A stretch of 45,339 bases of DNA from an uncultured Clostridium sp. (GCA_947073285.1 CAMTJT010000015.1:1-45339); one strand, 5' to 3'; positions 31,182 to 43,627 are shown, counted from the first letter of the stretch. Numbers and translations: made by a program. Notes: generated from the letters alone by a model not told the origin.

Positions 31182-32211
31182 GTGTTAGATGAAAGAAAGA
31201 AAAAAATCTTACAAGCTATTATAGATGAATACATTAACACAGCTGAACCTGTTAGTTCTGGAGTTATTGTACAAAAATATAGGTTAGATTGTAGTAGTGC
31301 TACAATTCGTAATGAAATGGTAGAACTAGAAAAAAATGGTTATTTAGATAAACCACATACATCTAGTCGGAAGAATACCATCAGCACAAGGATATCGCTT
31401 TTATGTAGATGAACTATTAAAAGAAGATGACATTAGTCTAGAAGAAATAAGATATATACAATCTAAACTAGAAACCAAAGTAAACGAAATAGAAGAACTA
31501 ACCCAAATTGCAACAAATACCTTATCTGAAATAACACATTATACTTCTGTATCAGTAGGACCAAGAACGAATATGCAAAATATAGAAGAAGTAAAATTTG
31601 TGTTACTAGGTAGTAGAATGTTAATGGCAGTTATTCTAACAGATACAGGAATTATCAAAGAAACCATTATTAAATTCGATGAAGATATTACAGAAGAACA
31701 AGTAACTACTTTAAACTTTCTATTTAATAATAAATTAAAGGGAAAACCAATAGAAGCAATAGATAAACCATTAGAAAAATATATCTTTTTAGAAATGAAA
31801 GATAGCCTAAAAATGATAAAACCAGTTATGGAGCAATTAGGTAGAGTAATAAATGAAGAAGCAAAACTATACTTAGAGGGAACTAACAAAGCTTTTGAAT
31901 TGCCAGAATTTCGAAGTATGGAAGTAGCTAAAAACTTTATTAATCTAATAGATACCAAAGAAATTATGCTAGATTTACTTAATACAGGATTTGCTAAAGA
32001 TATCAATGTTTATATTGGAGATGAAAACGAAAATGAGCAATTAAAAGATTTTAGTATTGTTACTTTTAAACATCGATATCAAGATAAAGATTTAGGAACT
32101 ATTGGTATAATTGGTCCTAAAAGAATGGATTATTCTAAAGTAATTTCAGTTATGAAATATATAAGTAAAAAATTAAATGATCAAGGAACGAATTCTCCCC
32201 ATAGTCAATGA
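31182..32211 (+). CDS. hrcA: Heat-inducible repressor HrcA, two frames joined by a +1 shift at AGT-CGG-A
   Basis: GTG at 31182 follows AAAGGTG by 7 bases. Frame 1 (62 codons) holds the winged-helix DNA-binding domain: [44 protein letters not shown]. It ends KPHTSS at AGT 31365-31367, where the next codon is CGG and the frame stops at 31410-31412. Skipping C31368 gives GGA AGA ATA CCA, the conserved [20 protein letters not shown], and 280 further codons to TGA with no other lesion, including the dimerisation and inserted-beta domain ([19 protein letters not shown]). Total 342 residues, normal for HrcA. It represses its own operon through the CIRCE repeats and is folded by GroEL in known species. 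The intact remainder argues against a decayed gene. Confidence 0.92.
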
Positions 32212-32346
32212 TGAAAAAACTAAATTAGTGTAAAATATGGGGTTACATAGAAAATACTTAGTAGCTTACATCAAAGTTAATCGTAAAACAAATAGTTAGA
32301 GCAAATACTTTGAGGTATGCTAGATATACAGAAGGTAGGTGATAAA

Positions 32347-32871
32347 ATGAGTGAAAAAGAGGAAAATGCAAAAGAAGAAAATATAGAAATAGAAAAAGAA
32401 AAGGAAACAAAAGAAGAAATGAATAAAGAAAAAAAAGAACAAGCAACTTTAAAAATACAACTAGAGGAGACAGAAGATAGACTAAAAAGAGTGGCAGCAG
32501 AATTTGATAACTATAAAAAAAGAAGTAGCAAAGAAAAAGAAGAAATGTATAGTTCTATTATGGGAGATGTTGTTTCAAATTTCTTACCAGTAATTGATAA
32601 TTTAGAAAAAGCAGTACAAAGTAAAACAGAAGATGAAGGATATAAACAAGGAGTAGAACTTGTACTAAAACAATTTAAAGATGTTTTAGTAGCAAATGGT
32701 GTAAAAGAAATAGAAACAATAGGAAAAACTTTTGATCCAGAACTTCATGAAGCAGTAAGTTTAGTTGCTGATGAAAACTTAGGTGAAAAAGAAATCAAAG
32801 AAGAATATAGAAAAGGCTATATGATAGGCAATAAAGTAATTAGACATTCTATGGTAGTAGTAGCTAACTAA
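32347..32871 (+). CDS. grpE: Nucleotide exchange factor GrpE
   Basis: A 174-residue DnaK co-chaperone that speeds ADP release. It has a long, Glu/Lys-rich coiled coil (about residues 1-75, ending LEETEDRLKRVAAEFDNYKKR) and a C-terminal beta domain (GKTFDPELHEAVS, YMIGNKVIRHSMVVVAN), the GrpE signature. The start chosen is ATG 32347 after AAGGTAGGTGA; the upstream ATG at 32317 has its GAGG too close. Third-gene spacing and order (hrcA-grpE-dnaK-dnaJ) is the standard Firmicute heat-shock operon. Bases 32212-32346 hold no gene. Confidence 0.97.
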   Translation: MSEKEENAKEENIEIEKEKETKEEMNKEKKEQATLKIQLEETEDRLKRVAAEFDNYKKRSSKEKEEMYSSIMGDVVSNFLPVIDNLEKAVQSKTEDEGYKQGVELVLKQFKDVLVANGVKEIETIGKTFDPELHEAVSLVADENLGEKEIKEEYRKGYMIGNKVIRHSMVVVAN

Positions 32872-32920
32872 AATGTTCAATACAATGTTAAAAAATACCA
32901 TATTGGTATTAAAATATTAG

Positions 32921-34855
<1,935 letters not shown>

Positions 34856-34878
34856 CGACTTTTAAATAGGAGGAAAAC

Positions 34879-36036
34879 ATGGCAAGCAAAAGAGACTATT
34901 ATGAGGTATTAGGAGTAGATAAAAATGCAAGTGATGAAGAGCTAAAAAAAGCTTATCGTCGCTTAGCAAAAAAATATCATCCAGATGCTAATCCAGATAA
35001 TAAGCAAGAAGCAGAAGCTAAATTTAAAGAAGTAAATGAAGCCTATGAAACCTTATCAGATCCTCAAAAAAGGCAAATGTATAATCAATTTGGACCTGAT
35101 GGACCTCAAGGTTTTGGGGGAGCAGGAGGACCTTTTGGTGGAAATGGTACATATACATACTCTACAGGTTTTGATGGGTTTAGTGACTTTGGAGATTTAG
35201 GAGACATATTTTCCTCTTTCTTTGGTGGAGGTTTTGGAGGCTCTAGGGGAGCAAGAGCAAATGGACCTAAAAAAGGAGCTGACTTACAATATGATTTAGA
35301 AATTAGTTTTGAAGAATCCTTTTTAGGAACAGAAAGGTATGTAACCATTAATCGCAAAGAAACTTGTACAACATGCCATGGTGAAGGAACAAAACAAGGA
35401 ACACATCCAGAAACTTGTAGTGTTTGTCATGGAAGTGGTCAAATCAAACAAGTGCAAACTACAATTTTAGGACAAATGCAAACTATGAGAACTTGTACTA
35501 ATTGCCATGGAACTGGTAAAGTGATTAAAGAGCCATGTGAAACCTGTAAAGGAAAAGGAACTGTTAGGAATCAAGTAAGATTATCTATCAAAGTACCAGC
35601 AGGTGTAGATGATAATCAAACTATTGTGCTAAGAGGAGAAGGAGAGCCAGGAGAAAATGGCGGACCAAAAGGAGATTTATACATAGTAGTACATGTAAAA
35701 AGGCATAGATTGTATACCAGAAAAGGAAATAATGTACTTTGTGATATTCCAATTACATTTACACAAGCAGCCTTAGGAGCAGTACTTCGTATACCAATGG
35801 TAGATGGAACAGAAGAAAACTATACTATTCCAGATGCCACTCAAACAGGTAGCAAATTTGTTATTAAAAATAAAGGATTCAAGAGTTTAAATAGTAATAG
35901 CCAAGGTGATTTTGTATTTACAGTACAGGTGCAAGTGCCAAAAAAATTAACACAAGAACAAAAAGAATTATTAATGCAACTTGCTAAAACAATGAATGAA
36001 CAGCCACCAGTTAAGAAAAAAGGAATTTTTGGATAG
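34879..36036 (+). CDS. dnaJ: Chaperone DnaJ (Hsp40)
   Basis: A 385-residue DnaK partner. J domain at residues 1-70 with HPD in [12 protein letters not shown]; Gly/Phe-rich linker (about 75-125, [13 protein letters not shown]); four CxxCxGxG zinc-finger repeats ([32 protein letters not shown]); and the C-terminal substrate-binding domains. AGGAGG lies 7 bases upstream of the ATG, 23 bases after dnaK, so it is the last gene of the heat-shock operon before a terminator. Confidence 0.98.
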   Translation: MASKRDYYEVLGVDKNASDEELKKAYRRLAKKYHPDANPDNKQEAEAKFKEVNEAYETLSDPQKRQMYNQFGPDGPQGFGGAGGPFGGNGTYTYSTGFDGFSDFGDLGDIFSSFFGGGFGGSRGARANGPKKGADLQYDLEISFEESFLGTERYVTINRKETCTTCHGEGTKQGTHPETCSVCHGSGQIKQVQTTILGQMQTMRTCTNCHGTGKVIKEPCETCKGKGTVRNQVRLSIKVPAGVDDNQTIVLRGEGEPGENGGPKGDLYIVVHVKRHRLYTRKGNNVLCDIPITFTQAALGAVLRIPMVDGTEENYTIPDATQTGSKFVIKNKGFKSLNSNSQGDFVFTVQVQVPKKLTQEQKELLMQLAKTMNEQPPVKKKGIFG

Positions 36037-36040
36037 AAAC

Positions 36041-36088
36041 AAAAAAAGATGGAAAAAGTAAATAGTTTGCTTTTTTCATTTTTTTTCC
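36041..36088 (+). terminator. Terminator of the heat-shock operon
   Basis: AAAAAGATGGAAAAAGTAAA-type left arm (36043-36062) pairs with TTGCTTTTTTCATTTTTTTT-type right arm (36067-36086), with a few G-U pairs and a long T-run. Confidence 0.8.
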
Positions 36089-36221
36089 TTAAAAAGTAAC
36101 AAAACTGTTCAAAAGTTATACAATATAACTACAAAGCACTAGCAATTTACTATATTTTTGCTTATTTCATATTAGAACCTTTAAATAATTAGTTTTGAAA
36201 CTTAAAAATTTCTTAAAATAC

Positions 36222-36250
36222 TTTCCATTTTACAGAATATATTATATAAT
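36222..36250 (+). promoter_or_regulatory. Promoter of the class A PBP gene
   Basis: TATAAT at 36245-36250; the -35 at 17-base spacing is TTTCCA (36222-36227), 4 of 6 to consensus. Confidence 0.55.
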
Positions 36251-36286
36251 GAATGTGTCAAATTTTAACTGAAGGAGGACATCCGA

Positions 36287-39013
36287 ATGGGAAAAGATAC
36301 AGATAAAACAAAACAATATAAAATACAGAAAAGTAAAAAAACAAAAAATAATAAAGAAGAAGGCAGTAAAGAAACCAAAAAAGGTAAGAAGAAAAAGCAT
36401 AAAGTACTAAAAAGAGTTATTCTAACTTTATTTTTATTAGTCATGCTAACAGGTCTAACAGGTGCAGGAATAGTAGCAGGAATCTTCTTTAGTGATAAAT
36501 GGTCAATTACCAAAGAAGAATTAATTGCTAATGGAAATTCAGAAGTATATGATGCAGATAATAAACTATTAGCAGTATTAAAAGTAGAAGAAGGCGATGG
36601 TAATAGAAAGGTAGTACCAATTGACCAAATGGGAAAACATACAGTAAATGCCTATGTTGCTATAGAAGATAAAAGATTTTATGAACACACAGGAATAGAT
36701 TTATTAAGAACAGCAAAAGCAACAGTAAGCTATGCCCTACATCGTGGTAATACATCTGACGTTGGTGGTGGGAGTACCATTACCCAACAGCTAGTAAAAA
36801 ACTTAATGAAAGATGATGATGACTCAGGAATGGCAGGTGTAGAAAGAAAAATACGTGAAATGTCAAGAGCTTATCAAATAGAAGGAATGCTTACAAAATC
36901 ACAAATTATAGAAAAATATCTAAACGTCATTTTTATAGGTGGTAATAATCTTCATGGTGTAGAATATGGAGCACAATATTATTTTGCTAAATCTGCTAAA
37001 GATTTAGACTTAGCAGAAAGTGCTTTTTTAGCAGGAATTAATGATGGACCAAACTTATATGACCCATATGATAAAGAAAAAGACCATACAGAAAAAATTA
37101 AAAATAGAACTAAATTAGTATTAAACTTTATGAAAGAACAAAACAGAATTAGTGATGACCCACAAGAGGCAGAAGAGTTATATAATGAGGCAATTGCAAA
37201 AGTAGAAGAAGGTTTTGAATTTAAAAAAGGTGAAATAGAAATAGGTAGCACTTCTTATTTTGTAGAAGAAGCAGTGTTAGATGCTGCAAGAGATTTAGCA
37301 GAGGAGAAAGACATTAGTATAGAAGCAGCACAAGATATGATAAAATCAGGAGGATATAAATTATATACTACACAAGATACTGCTATTCAAGAAAGATTAA
37401 TTAAAGAAATGGCAAAAGATACATATGTATCTAAGAAAAATTATACTGTAAAAGAAAACGGAGAATCTATCAAAAAAGAAACTAGAACTAATGCAGCAAT
37501 GACCATCATTGATCATACAAATGGTAGAGTAGTAGCAATGGCAGGAGATTTACAACAAGATAATGGCTATAATTTCAATTATGCTACTACAACTAGAAGA
37601 CAAACAGGGTCTTCCATAAAGCCACTTGCAAATGTTGCACCAGGTTTAGAAGAAAAAGTAATTACAGCTGCAACAGTATATAATGATGCAGAAACTAGTT
37701 TTGGTAAATATACACCACATAATGTAGGAAGTTATTACGGTCTATGTACAGTTAGAAAGTCGATTGAAAGGTCTTCTAATATTGTTAATTTAAAAATCAT
37801 GAGTAATGTAGGATTAGAAACTTCTATAAAATACTTACATGAATTTGGCTTAACTACATATGATGCAAAAGAAGATGTATTAGGATTAGCAATAGGTGGT
37901 TCTAGAAATAGTTCAAGTACTTTACAAATGGCAGCAGCTTATGCAACACTTGCAAATGGTGGAGAATATATTGAGCCAACATTTTATACCAAATTAGTAG
38001 ATGCAGATGGAAAGACAGTTATAGAACCTAAACAAGAAAAAAGAAGAGTTATATCAGAAGCAAATGCTTATATTGTTTCTAATATCTTACTAGATGTTGT
38101 AAATGGTGCTCAAGGTACAGCAGGACCATGTGCTATTTCAGGAATGGATGTAGCTGCTAAAACTGGTACTACAGATTATCAAGATAATAAATGGCTTTGC
38201 GGTTATACACCATATTATGCAGCAGCAACATGGTATGGCTTTGGTGCTGGAGAACCAACAAGAGAGTGGGCAGTGCCTAAAGTAAATTCAGCAAGAAGTA
38301 TTTGGGCAAATGTGATGAAAGACATTCACAAAGGCCTAGATAAAAAACGTTTCAAAAAGCCAAGTAGTGTGGTAACAGCTAAAATATGTTTGCAATCAGG
38401 TAAAGTAGCTACAAGCAATTGTAAAACTACTTATACAGAATATTTTGCAACAGGTACAGTTCCAAAACAATGCGATGGACATACAGCAGTAAAAATATGT
38501 AAAGAAACTGAAAAAGTAGCTACAATATATTGCCCAGAAACAGAAGAAAAATATTATGCAGTAAAACCAGAAAAAGAGCAAAATGCAAGTTGGAAAACAA
38601 GTTGGAAGAATAATGAAGCACCAAAAGATACTTGTGACAAACATACAGAAGAAACTAGTAAAATTACAGTTGTAAATGTAGTAGGAAAAACTGAAAAAGA
38701 GGCAAAAGCTGCACTAGCAGGCTTAACAGTACAAGTGGTTTACCAAACACATGCAGATAAGGCAAATGGAGTTGTATTAAAACAAAGTTTAACAGAAGGT
38801 ACAAAAGTAGATAAAGGTGTTACTATAATATTAACAGTAAATCAAATAAGTGGAGGAACAAAACCACCAGAAGGTGGAAATAACCAAAAGCCAGATAATA
38901 GCACCAATACTAATACCAACACAAATACTAATACAAATAGTACAACAAACAATACAGTAACCAATACACAAACCAATACAACAAATAATACAGTAACCAA
39001 TACAGTTCCTTAA
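36287..39013 (+). CDS. Class A penicillin-binding protein (bifunctional PBP1) with PASTA domain
   Basis: A 908-residue peptidoglycan synthase. It has a Lys-rich cytoplasmic tail (1-40) and one membrane helix (about 43-68). The GT51 domain has Glu127 in AIEDKRFYEHTG, GGGSTITQQLVKN, and IIEKYLNVIFIGGN. The transpeptidase domain has SxxK at Ser442 (GSSIKP), SxN at 496-498 (SSN) and KTG at 625-627. A linker has paired cysteines, and a PASTA domain at about 785-860 (ITVVNVVGKTEKEAKAALAG) is followed by an Asn/Thr-repeat tail. It polymerises and cross-links glycan at the outer membrane face; PASTA domains bind uncross-linked peptidoglycan. AAGGAGGA lies 8 bases before the ATG. The Asn/Thr tail is low-complexity (TNTNTNTNTN) and prone to length variation. 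Confidence 0.95.
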   Translation: MGKDTDKTKQYKIQKSKKTKNNKEEGSKETKKGKKKKHKVLKRVILTLFLLVMLTGLTGAGIVAGIFFSDKWSITKEELIANGNSEVYDADNKLLAVLKVEEGDGNRKVVPIDQMGKHTVNAYVAIEDKRFYEHTGIDLLRTAKATVSYALHRGNTSDVGGGSTITQQLVKNLMKDDDDSGMAGVERKIREMSRAYQIEGMLTKSQIIEKYLNVIFIGGNNLHGVEYGAQYYFAKSAKDLDLAESAFLAGINDGPNLYDPYDKEKDHTEKIKNRTKLVLNFMKEQNRISDDPQEAEELYNEAIAKVEEGFEFKKGEIEIGSTSYFVEEAVLDAARDLAEEKDISIEAAQDMIKSGGYKLYTTQDTAIQERLIKEMAKDTYVSKKNYTVKENGESIKKETRTNAAMTIIDHTNGRVVAMAGDLQQDNGYNFNYATTTRRQTGSSIKPLANVAPGLEEKVITAATVYNDAETSFGKYTPHNVGSYYGLCTVRKSIERSSNIVNLKIMSNVGLETSIKYLHEFGLTTYDAKEDVLGLAIGGSRNSSSTLQMAAAYATLANGGEYIEPTFYTKLVDADGKTVIEPKQEKRRVISEANAYIVSNILLDVVNGAQGTAGPCAISGMDVAAKTGTTDYQDNKWLCGYTPYYAAATWYGFGAGEPTREWAVPKVNSARSIWANVMKDIHKGLDKKRFKKPSSVVTAKICLQSGKVATSNCKTTYTEYFATGTVPKQCDGHTAVKICKETEKVATIYCPETEEKYYAVKPEKEQNASWKTSWKNNEAPKDTCDKHTEETSKITVVNVVGKTEKEAKAALAGLTVQVVYQTHADKANGVVLKQSLTEGTKVDKGVTIILTVNQISGGTKPPEGGNNQKPDNSTNTNTNTNTNTNSTTNNTVTNTQTNTTNNTVTNTVP

Positions 39014-39213
39014 TTTTTATAGAAGAAATAACTATTTAGTTATTCTTAGACAAATTGTTCTAATAGTATGTGCAGATTTACTCTACAAAATGTACAGAAG
39101 AAAGAAAAAATCTGCACAAATTAGTAGAATAAAAGGTTTATAGGTAAAACCTAAAAAACCTAAATAAAAAAGGGGATAGGCTAGTTTTAGATAAGCTAAC
39201 CTAAGTTAGAAGT
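39014..39213 (+). promoter_or_regulatory. Structured leader between the PBP gene and cysS
   Basis: Contains an imperfect palindrome right after the PBP stop (39023-39047) and a perfect 11-bp stem TGTGCAGATTT (39069-39079) with AAATCTGCACA (39108-39118), neither with a clear T-run. I looked for a T-box (AGGGTGG-type motif, Cys specifier) and did not find one. The region is otherwise featureless. Confidence 0.5.
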
Positions 39214-40614
39214 ATGGCAATTAAATTTTATAATACATTAACAAAAGAAAAATTAGAATTTAAACCACTAGAAGAAAATACAGTTCGTATGTACTCATGT
39301 GGGCCAACAGTATATAGTTATGCACATATTGGAAATTTTAGGGCTTACATTTTTATGGACACTTTAAGAAGAGTTTTAAAATATAATGGGCATAATCTAA
39401 AACATGTTATGAATATTACAGATGTAGGGCATTTAGAGTCGGATGCAGATGAAGGCGAAGACAAAATGGAAAAAGCAGCTAAAAAAGAAAATAAAAATCC
39501 ATATGAAATAGCAACCTATTATACAGACATATTTTTTAGAGATATGGAAAGACTAAAAATAGAAAAGCCAGAAATTATAGCAAAAGCAACTGAACATATT
39601 CCAGAAATGCTTGAATTTGTAAAAGGACTAATTGAAAATGGTTATGCTTATGAAACAAGTCGTGGAATTTATTTTGATATTTCTAAACTAGATAAATACC
39701 CTGTACTTTCTAATCGTAATATAGAAGACCAAATCGCGGGTGCTAGAGTAGATGTAGACGAAGAAAAGAAAAGTCCATATGATTTTGCCCTTTGGATAAA
39801 AGCACCAGAAAATCATATTATGAAATGGGAAAGTCCATGGGGAATGTCTTATCCAGGTTGGCATATAGAATGCTCAGCAATGGGTAGAAAATACTTAGGA
39901 GACGAATTTGATATTCATACTGGTGGAATTGACCATATTCCAACACACCATGAAAATGAAATTGCACAAAGCAAAGGGCTAACAGGTAAAATACCTGCTA
40001 AATACTGGATGCACGTAGAATTTCTACAAGTAGATGGTGGCAAAATGTCAAAATCTTTAGGAAATGTATATACACTAGACCAACTACAAGAAAAGGGAAT
40101 AGAACCTTTAGCCTATAAATTATTTTGTTTTACTGCACATTATCGCACAAAATTAAATTTTACTTTTGAAACAGCACAAGCTAATCAAAAAGCATTAACT
40201 AGGTTAAGAGAAGGTTTTGTAAAACAATTAGAAGGTACACAAAAAATAGAAGAAGCACAAATAAAAGAATATGAAAATAGATTTTTGGAAACAATAAATG
40301 ATGATTTAAATATACCAGCAGCTATGGGAATTATATGGGAGATTGTTCGTTCACAAAAACAATCCAAACAATTTGCTGAGCTTTTACTAAAATTTGATCA
40401 AGTACTAGGCTTAGATTTAGCAAATAGCAAAACTTATTTAGAACAAGCAAAAAATATAGAGTTACCAGAAGAAATACAAAAATTAGTAGAAGAAAGAAGA
40501 AAGGCAAGACAAGAAAAAAATTGGGCTTTATCAGATGAAATTAGGGATACTTTACAAGAAAAAGGGTATATAGTAAAAGATACCAAAGAGGGTATGAGCA
40601 TAGAAATTTGTTAG
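39214..40614 (+). CDS. cysS: Cysteinyl-tRNA synthetase
   Basis: A 466-residue class I synthetase charging tRNA-Cys. The zinc/cysteine site starts at Cys29 (MYSCGPTVYSYAHIGNFR), which also holds the HIGH-type motif AHIGN. Then follow GWHIECSAMG (second zinc Cys), GGIDHIPTHHENEIAQ (His ligands) and the KMSKS loop GGKMSKSLGNV near residue 270, with an anticodon-binding helical C-terminus. Length is typical. The ribosome binding site is weak (TTAGAAG), with no better start nearby. It begins a run of co-directional genes with the DUF1189-like protein and ftsH. Confidence 0.97.
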   Translation: MAIKFYNTLTKEKLEFKPLEENTVRMYSCGPTVYSYAHIGNFRAYIFMDTLRRVLKYNGHNLKHVMNITDVGHLESDADEGEDKMEKAAKKENKNPYEIATYYTDIFFRDMERLKIEKPEIIAKATEHIPEMLEFVKGLIENGYAYETSRGIYFDISKLDKYPVLSNRNIEDQIAGARVDVDEEKKSPYDFALWIKAPENHIMKWESPWGMSYPGWHIECSAMGRKYLGDEFDIHTGGIDHIPTHHENEIAQSKGLTGKIPAKYWMHVEFLQVDGGKMSKSLGNVYTLDQLQEKGIEPLAYKLFCFTAHYRTKLNFTFETAQANQKALTRLREGFVKQLEGTQKIEEAQIKEYENRFLETINDDLNIPAAMGIIWEIVRSQKQSKQFAELLLKFDQVLGLDLANSKTYLEQAKNIELPEEIQKLVEERRKARQEKNWALSDEIRDTLQEKGYIVKDTKEGMSIEIC

Positions 40615-40683
40615 TATAATAAGCCTACCTACTTAGCCATAGAATAATGCAAATGTTAAATGAAAAATGGAAGGAAGAGAAAA

Positions 40684-41766
40684 GTGGAAGAAGAAAGCAA
40701 AATGTCATTTTGGAAAAAATGTAAAACAAGTGTAATAGGATTAGAAGAATATCAAAATTTAGCAATACAAAAAATAACAAAAACAATTGCGTATATAGCA
40801 ATTTTAATGCTAATTTTTGCTTTCTTTATAACACTTAGTATTACTTATCGTTTTCATGGGTTAATGCAAGATGTGATAATGTATATTGATGCAAATATAG
40901 AAGTGCTTAACTTTAAACAAGGGGAGCTTTTTGTTCAAAGTAAGGACAAGCCAGAAGAACCAATTATTATAGATGAAAATAATAATTTTAATGGTAAAAT
41001 AATCATAGATACAAAAGAAATAAAGGAAGAACAATTAAAAACGTATGAAAATGAAATAAAAAGTTATACTAATGGTATACTAATTTTAAGAGATAAAGTA
41101 ATTATAAAAACAAATGGAATTGATGCAACAGTAACCTTTTCTTTAAAAGATATTGCAGAGCAAACAAACTTAATGAATATAGAGAAAAAAGATTTAGTTA
41201 ATTTTGTAACAGGAACAAAAATGTATCAGTTAGATGTAGCATTTTTTATTGCAGTATTTATTGGAATATTTATTAACTTTTTAGCAACTACTTTATTAGA
41301 TGTTATTTTGTATTCTATTATTGCATATACAGTAGGAATATGTACACATATTAGACTAAAATATAGTGCAGCTTATAATATAGCAGCATATAGCTTAACA
41401 TTGCCAATTATTTTGAACTTAATCTATGCAGTAGTCAATATTTTAACAGGTTATACCATTACGTATTTTTCAGTAATGTATATGGCAATAGCAAGTATTT
41501 ATATTATTACAGCTATTTTAATGATAAAATCAGATGTGATAAAAAAACAAATGGAACTTTCTAAAATTATAGAAGAGCAAGAAAGAGTAAAACAAGAAAT
41601 AGCTAGAAAAGAGCAAGAAGAAAAAGAAGAAGAACAAAGACAAAAACGTCGCAATGAAGATGAAAAGAAAAGACAAGAAGAAAAGAAAAAGGAAGAAGAT
41701 AAAAAAGAGCCTTCAGGAGGAGGGCAAAAACCAGAGCCACAGGCTAATATTAAGCAAAGTATATAA
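40684..41766 (+). CDS. DUF1189-like membrane protein
   Basis: About 360 residues with one N-terminal membrane helix (IAYIAILMLIFAFFITLSI), an extracytoplasmic domain of about 150 residues (DANIEVLNFKQGELFVQ, then IIIDTKEIKEEQLKTYENE), four more membrane helices, and a highly charged cytoplasmic tail (EQEEKEEEQRQKRRNEDEKK). The organisation is that of DUF1189 proteins, possibly linked to envelope or maltodextrin regulation in Bacillus; role unknown. The start is placed at GTG 40684 because AAGGA (40671-40675) has an 8-base gap to it; the ATG at 40660 lies upstream of that site. Its stop is 43 bases before ftsH. Confidence 0.7.
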   Translation: MEEESKMSFWKKCKTSVIGLEEYQNLAIQKITKTIAYIAILMLIFAFFITLSITYRFHGLMQDVIMYIDANIEVLNFKQGELFVQSKDKPEEPIIIDENNNFNGKIIIDTKEIKEEQLKTYENEIKSYTNGILILRDKVIIKTNGIDATVTFSLKDIAEQTNLMNIEKKDLVNFVTGTKMYQLDVAFFIAVFIGIFINFLATTLLDVILYSIIAYTVGICTHIRLKYSAAYNIAAYSLTLPIILNLIYAVVNILTGYTITYFSVMYMAIASIYIITAILMIKSDVIKKQMELSKIIEEQERVKQEIARKEQEEKEEEQRQKRRNEDEKKRQEEKKKEEDKKEPSGGGQKPEPQANIKQSI

Positions 41767-41809
41767 GAAAAGCAAAAAGAAAATAATCAAAAAGCAAGGA
41801 GCAAAACGA

Positions 41810-43627
41810 ATGAACGAAGAAAATAATAATCAAAAGCAAGACCAAAAACAAGAGAAGAAAAAGAAATATACTTTTTATTCTGTATTAGTACTAATTATAT
41901 TATTAATAGCAATTATTATTTTAGGTATAGTATTAGTAAATCAAAATGAAGAAAAAGAAAAAAATACAATTGCTTATACAGAATTAATTAAAAAAATAGA
42001 TGAAGGTGTTATTGAAAAAGTAGAAATGAAGGTAGGTAGCACTTCTATTAAAGTAAAATTAAAAGACGAAGAAGAAGAGAAAAATGCTATTGTGCCAAAT
42101 ACACAAGCTTTTGTAGAATTAATACAAGAAAAAACATTACAAGGCAATAATATAGAATTAGTTCAAAAAGAACAAAATACAGCTATAGTAGTACTTCAAT
42201 CTGCTTATTCTGCCTTACCTATGATTATGATAGCAGTCCTATTTTTCTTTGTAATGAAAATGCAAGGTTTAGGAGATAAAGGAAAAGTTTATGATGCAGA
42301 GACCACAAAATCTAGAACCAAATTTGAAGATGTAGCTGGATTAGATGAAGAAAAAGGTGAAATGCTTGAAATAGTAGACTTTTTAAAACACCCTAAAAAG
42401 TTTAATGATATGGGTGCTAAAATTCCAAGAGGTGTTTTACTATGTGGGCAACCAGGTACTGGTAAAACATTAATTGCAAAAGCAATTGCAGGAGAGGCAA
42501 ATGTACCATTTATTTCTATGAGTGGTTCAGAGTTTATTGAAATGTTTGCAGGTCTTGGAGCATCTAGAGTTAGAAAGCTATTTGAAAAAGCTAAAAAAAT
42601 AGCACCATGTATTGTGTTTATAGATGAAATTGATGCTATAGGCTCTAGAAGAACTAGCGGAAGTGGGGCAGAAACAGAAAATAATCAAACATTAAATCAG
42701 TTATTAGTAGAAATGGATGGATTTGATACAGAAGAAACCATTATTGTTTTAGCTGCAACCAATAGACCAGAAATGCTAGATAAAGCATTATTAAGACCAG
42801 GAAGATTTGATAGGCAAATTACAATTGCACTTCCAGATATGCATGGAAGAGAAGAGATTTTAAAAATTCATAGTAAAGATAAAAAGCTAGAAGAGGGAGT
42901 AGACTTAAAAGATATTGCAGGGGATACAGCAGGTTTTTCAGGAGCAGAGCTTGCTAATATTTTAAATGAAGCAGCTATTATTGCGACCATAGAAAAACAT
43001 GAGGCAATAACACATAGTGATATAGAAAATGCAATTAAAAAGGTAACTGTAGGTTTAGAAAGACAAAGTAGAGTAGTTTCAGATAAAGACAAAAAGTTAA
43101 CTGCATTTCATGAGGCAGGACATGCTATTGTTAGTAGTCAGCTAGAAACTCAAAAAGATATTAAAGAAGTGTCTATTATACCACGTGGTATAGCAGGTGG
43201 TTATACTATGTATAAAACCAATGAAGATAAATACTATATTTCTAAAACTGAAATGGAAGAAAAGCTAATTGCACTACTTGGTGGTAGAGCTGCAGAGAAG
43301 GTTGCTTTAAATGATATATCAACAGGGGCAAGTAATGATATAGAAGTGGCAACTCAAATTGCAAAAGATATGATTACCAAATATGGTATGAGTGACAATT
43401 TAGGGCCAATTTCTATTAATACAGAAAAAGATCCCTATGAATTACAATTACTAGGTGAGAAATTTGGGGATGCCATTGGTGCAGAAGTAAAAATTATGCT
43501 AGATAGTGCTTATAGCAAAGCCCAAACTCTTTTAATTAGCAATATGGATAAATTAAATAAAGTAGCTACAACTTTAATGGAAAAAGAAGTAATTTCAGCA
43601 GAGGAATTTGAAGAATTAATTAAATAA
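41810..43627 (+). CDS. ftsH: ATP-dependent zinc metalloprotease FtsH
   Basis: A 605-residue membrane-anchored AAA+ protease for quality control of membrane and regulatory proteins. It has two membrane helices (FYSVLVLIILLIAIIILGIV and ALPMIMIAVLFFFVM), a short periplasmic-type domain between them, Walker A GQPGTGKT (first residues variant GQ), Walker B CIVFIDEIDAIG, the second region of homology (LLRPGRFDRQI), zinc site HEAGH, and a distal Asp in SNDIEVATQIA. The C-terminus is shorter than in many Firmicutes. AAGGAG lies 8 bases before ATG 41810; an overlapping longer frame from 41654 lies inside the previous gene and is not used. Confidence 0.97.
   Translation: MNEENNNQKQDQKQEKKKKYTFYSVLVLIILLIAIIILGIVLVNQNEEKEKNTIAYTELIKKIDEGVIEKVEMKVGSTSIKVKLKDEEEEKNAIVPNTQAFVELIQEKTLQGNNIELVQKEQNTAIVVLQSAYSALPMIMIAVLFFFVMKMQGLGDKGKVYDAETTKSRTKFEDVAGLDEEKGEMLEIVDFLKHPKKFNDMGAKIPRGVLLCGQPGTGKTLIAKAIAGEANVPFISMSGSEFIEMFAGLGASRVRKLFEKAKKIAPCIVFIDEIDAIGSRRTSGSGAETENNQTLNQLLVEMDGFDTEETIIVLAATNRPEMLDKALLRPGRFDRQITIALPDMHGREEILKIHSKDKKLEEGVDLKDIAGDTAGFSGAELANILNEAAIIATIEKHEAITHSDIENAIKKVTVGLERQSRVVSDKDKKLTAFHEAGHAIVSSQLETQKDIKEVSIIPRGIAGGYTMYKTNEDKYYISKTEMEEKLIALLGGRAAEKVALNDISTGASNDIEVATQIAKDMITKYGMSDNLGPISINTEKDPYELQLLGEKFGDAIGAEVKIMLDSAYSKAQTLLISNMDKLNKVATTLMEKEVISAEEFEELIK

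Noticed and set aside
39014..39213. T-box or other riboswitch ahead of cysS
   Set aside because: No AGGGTGG-type T-box sequence, specifier loop or paired terminator/antiterminator was found; only simple hairpins are present.
39433..39441. A further TCGGA in cysS as a frameshift site
   Set aside because: It is read GAG TCG GAT, so CGG is not in frame and the gene is continuous.
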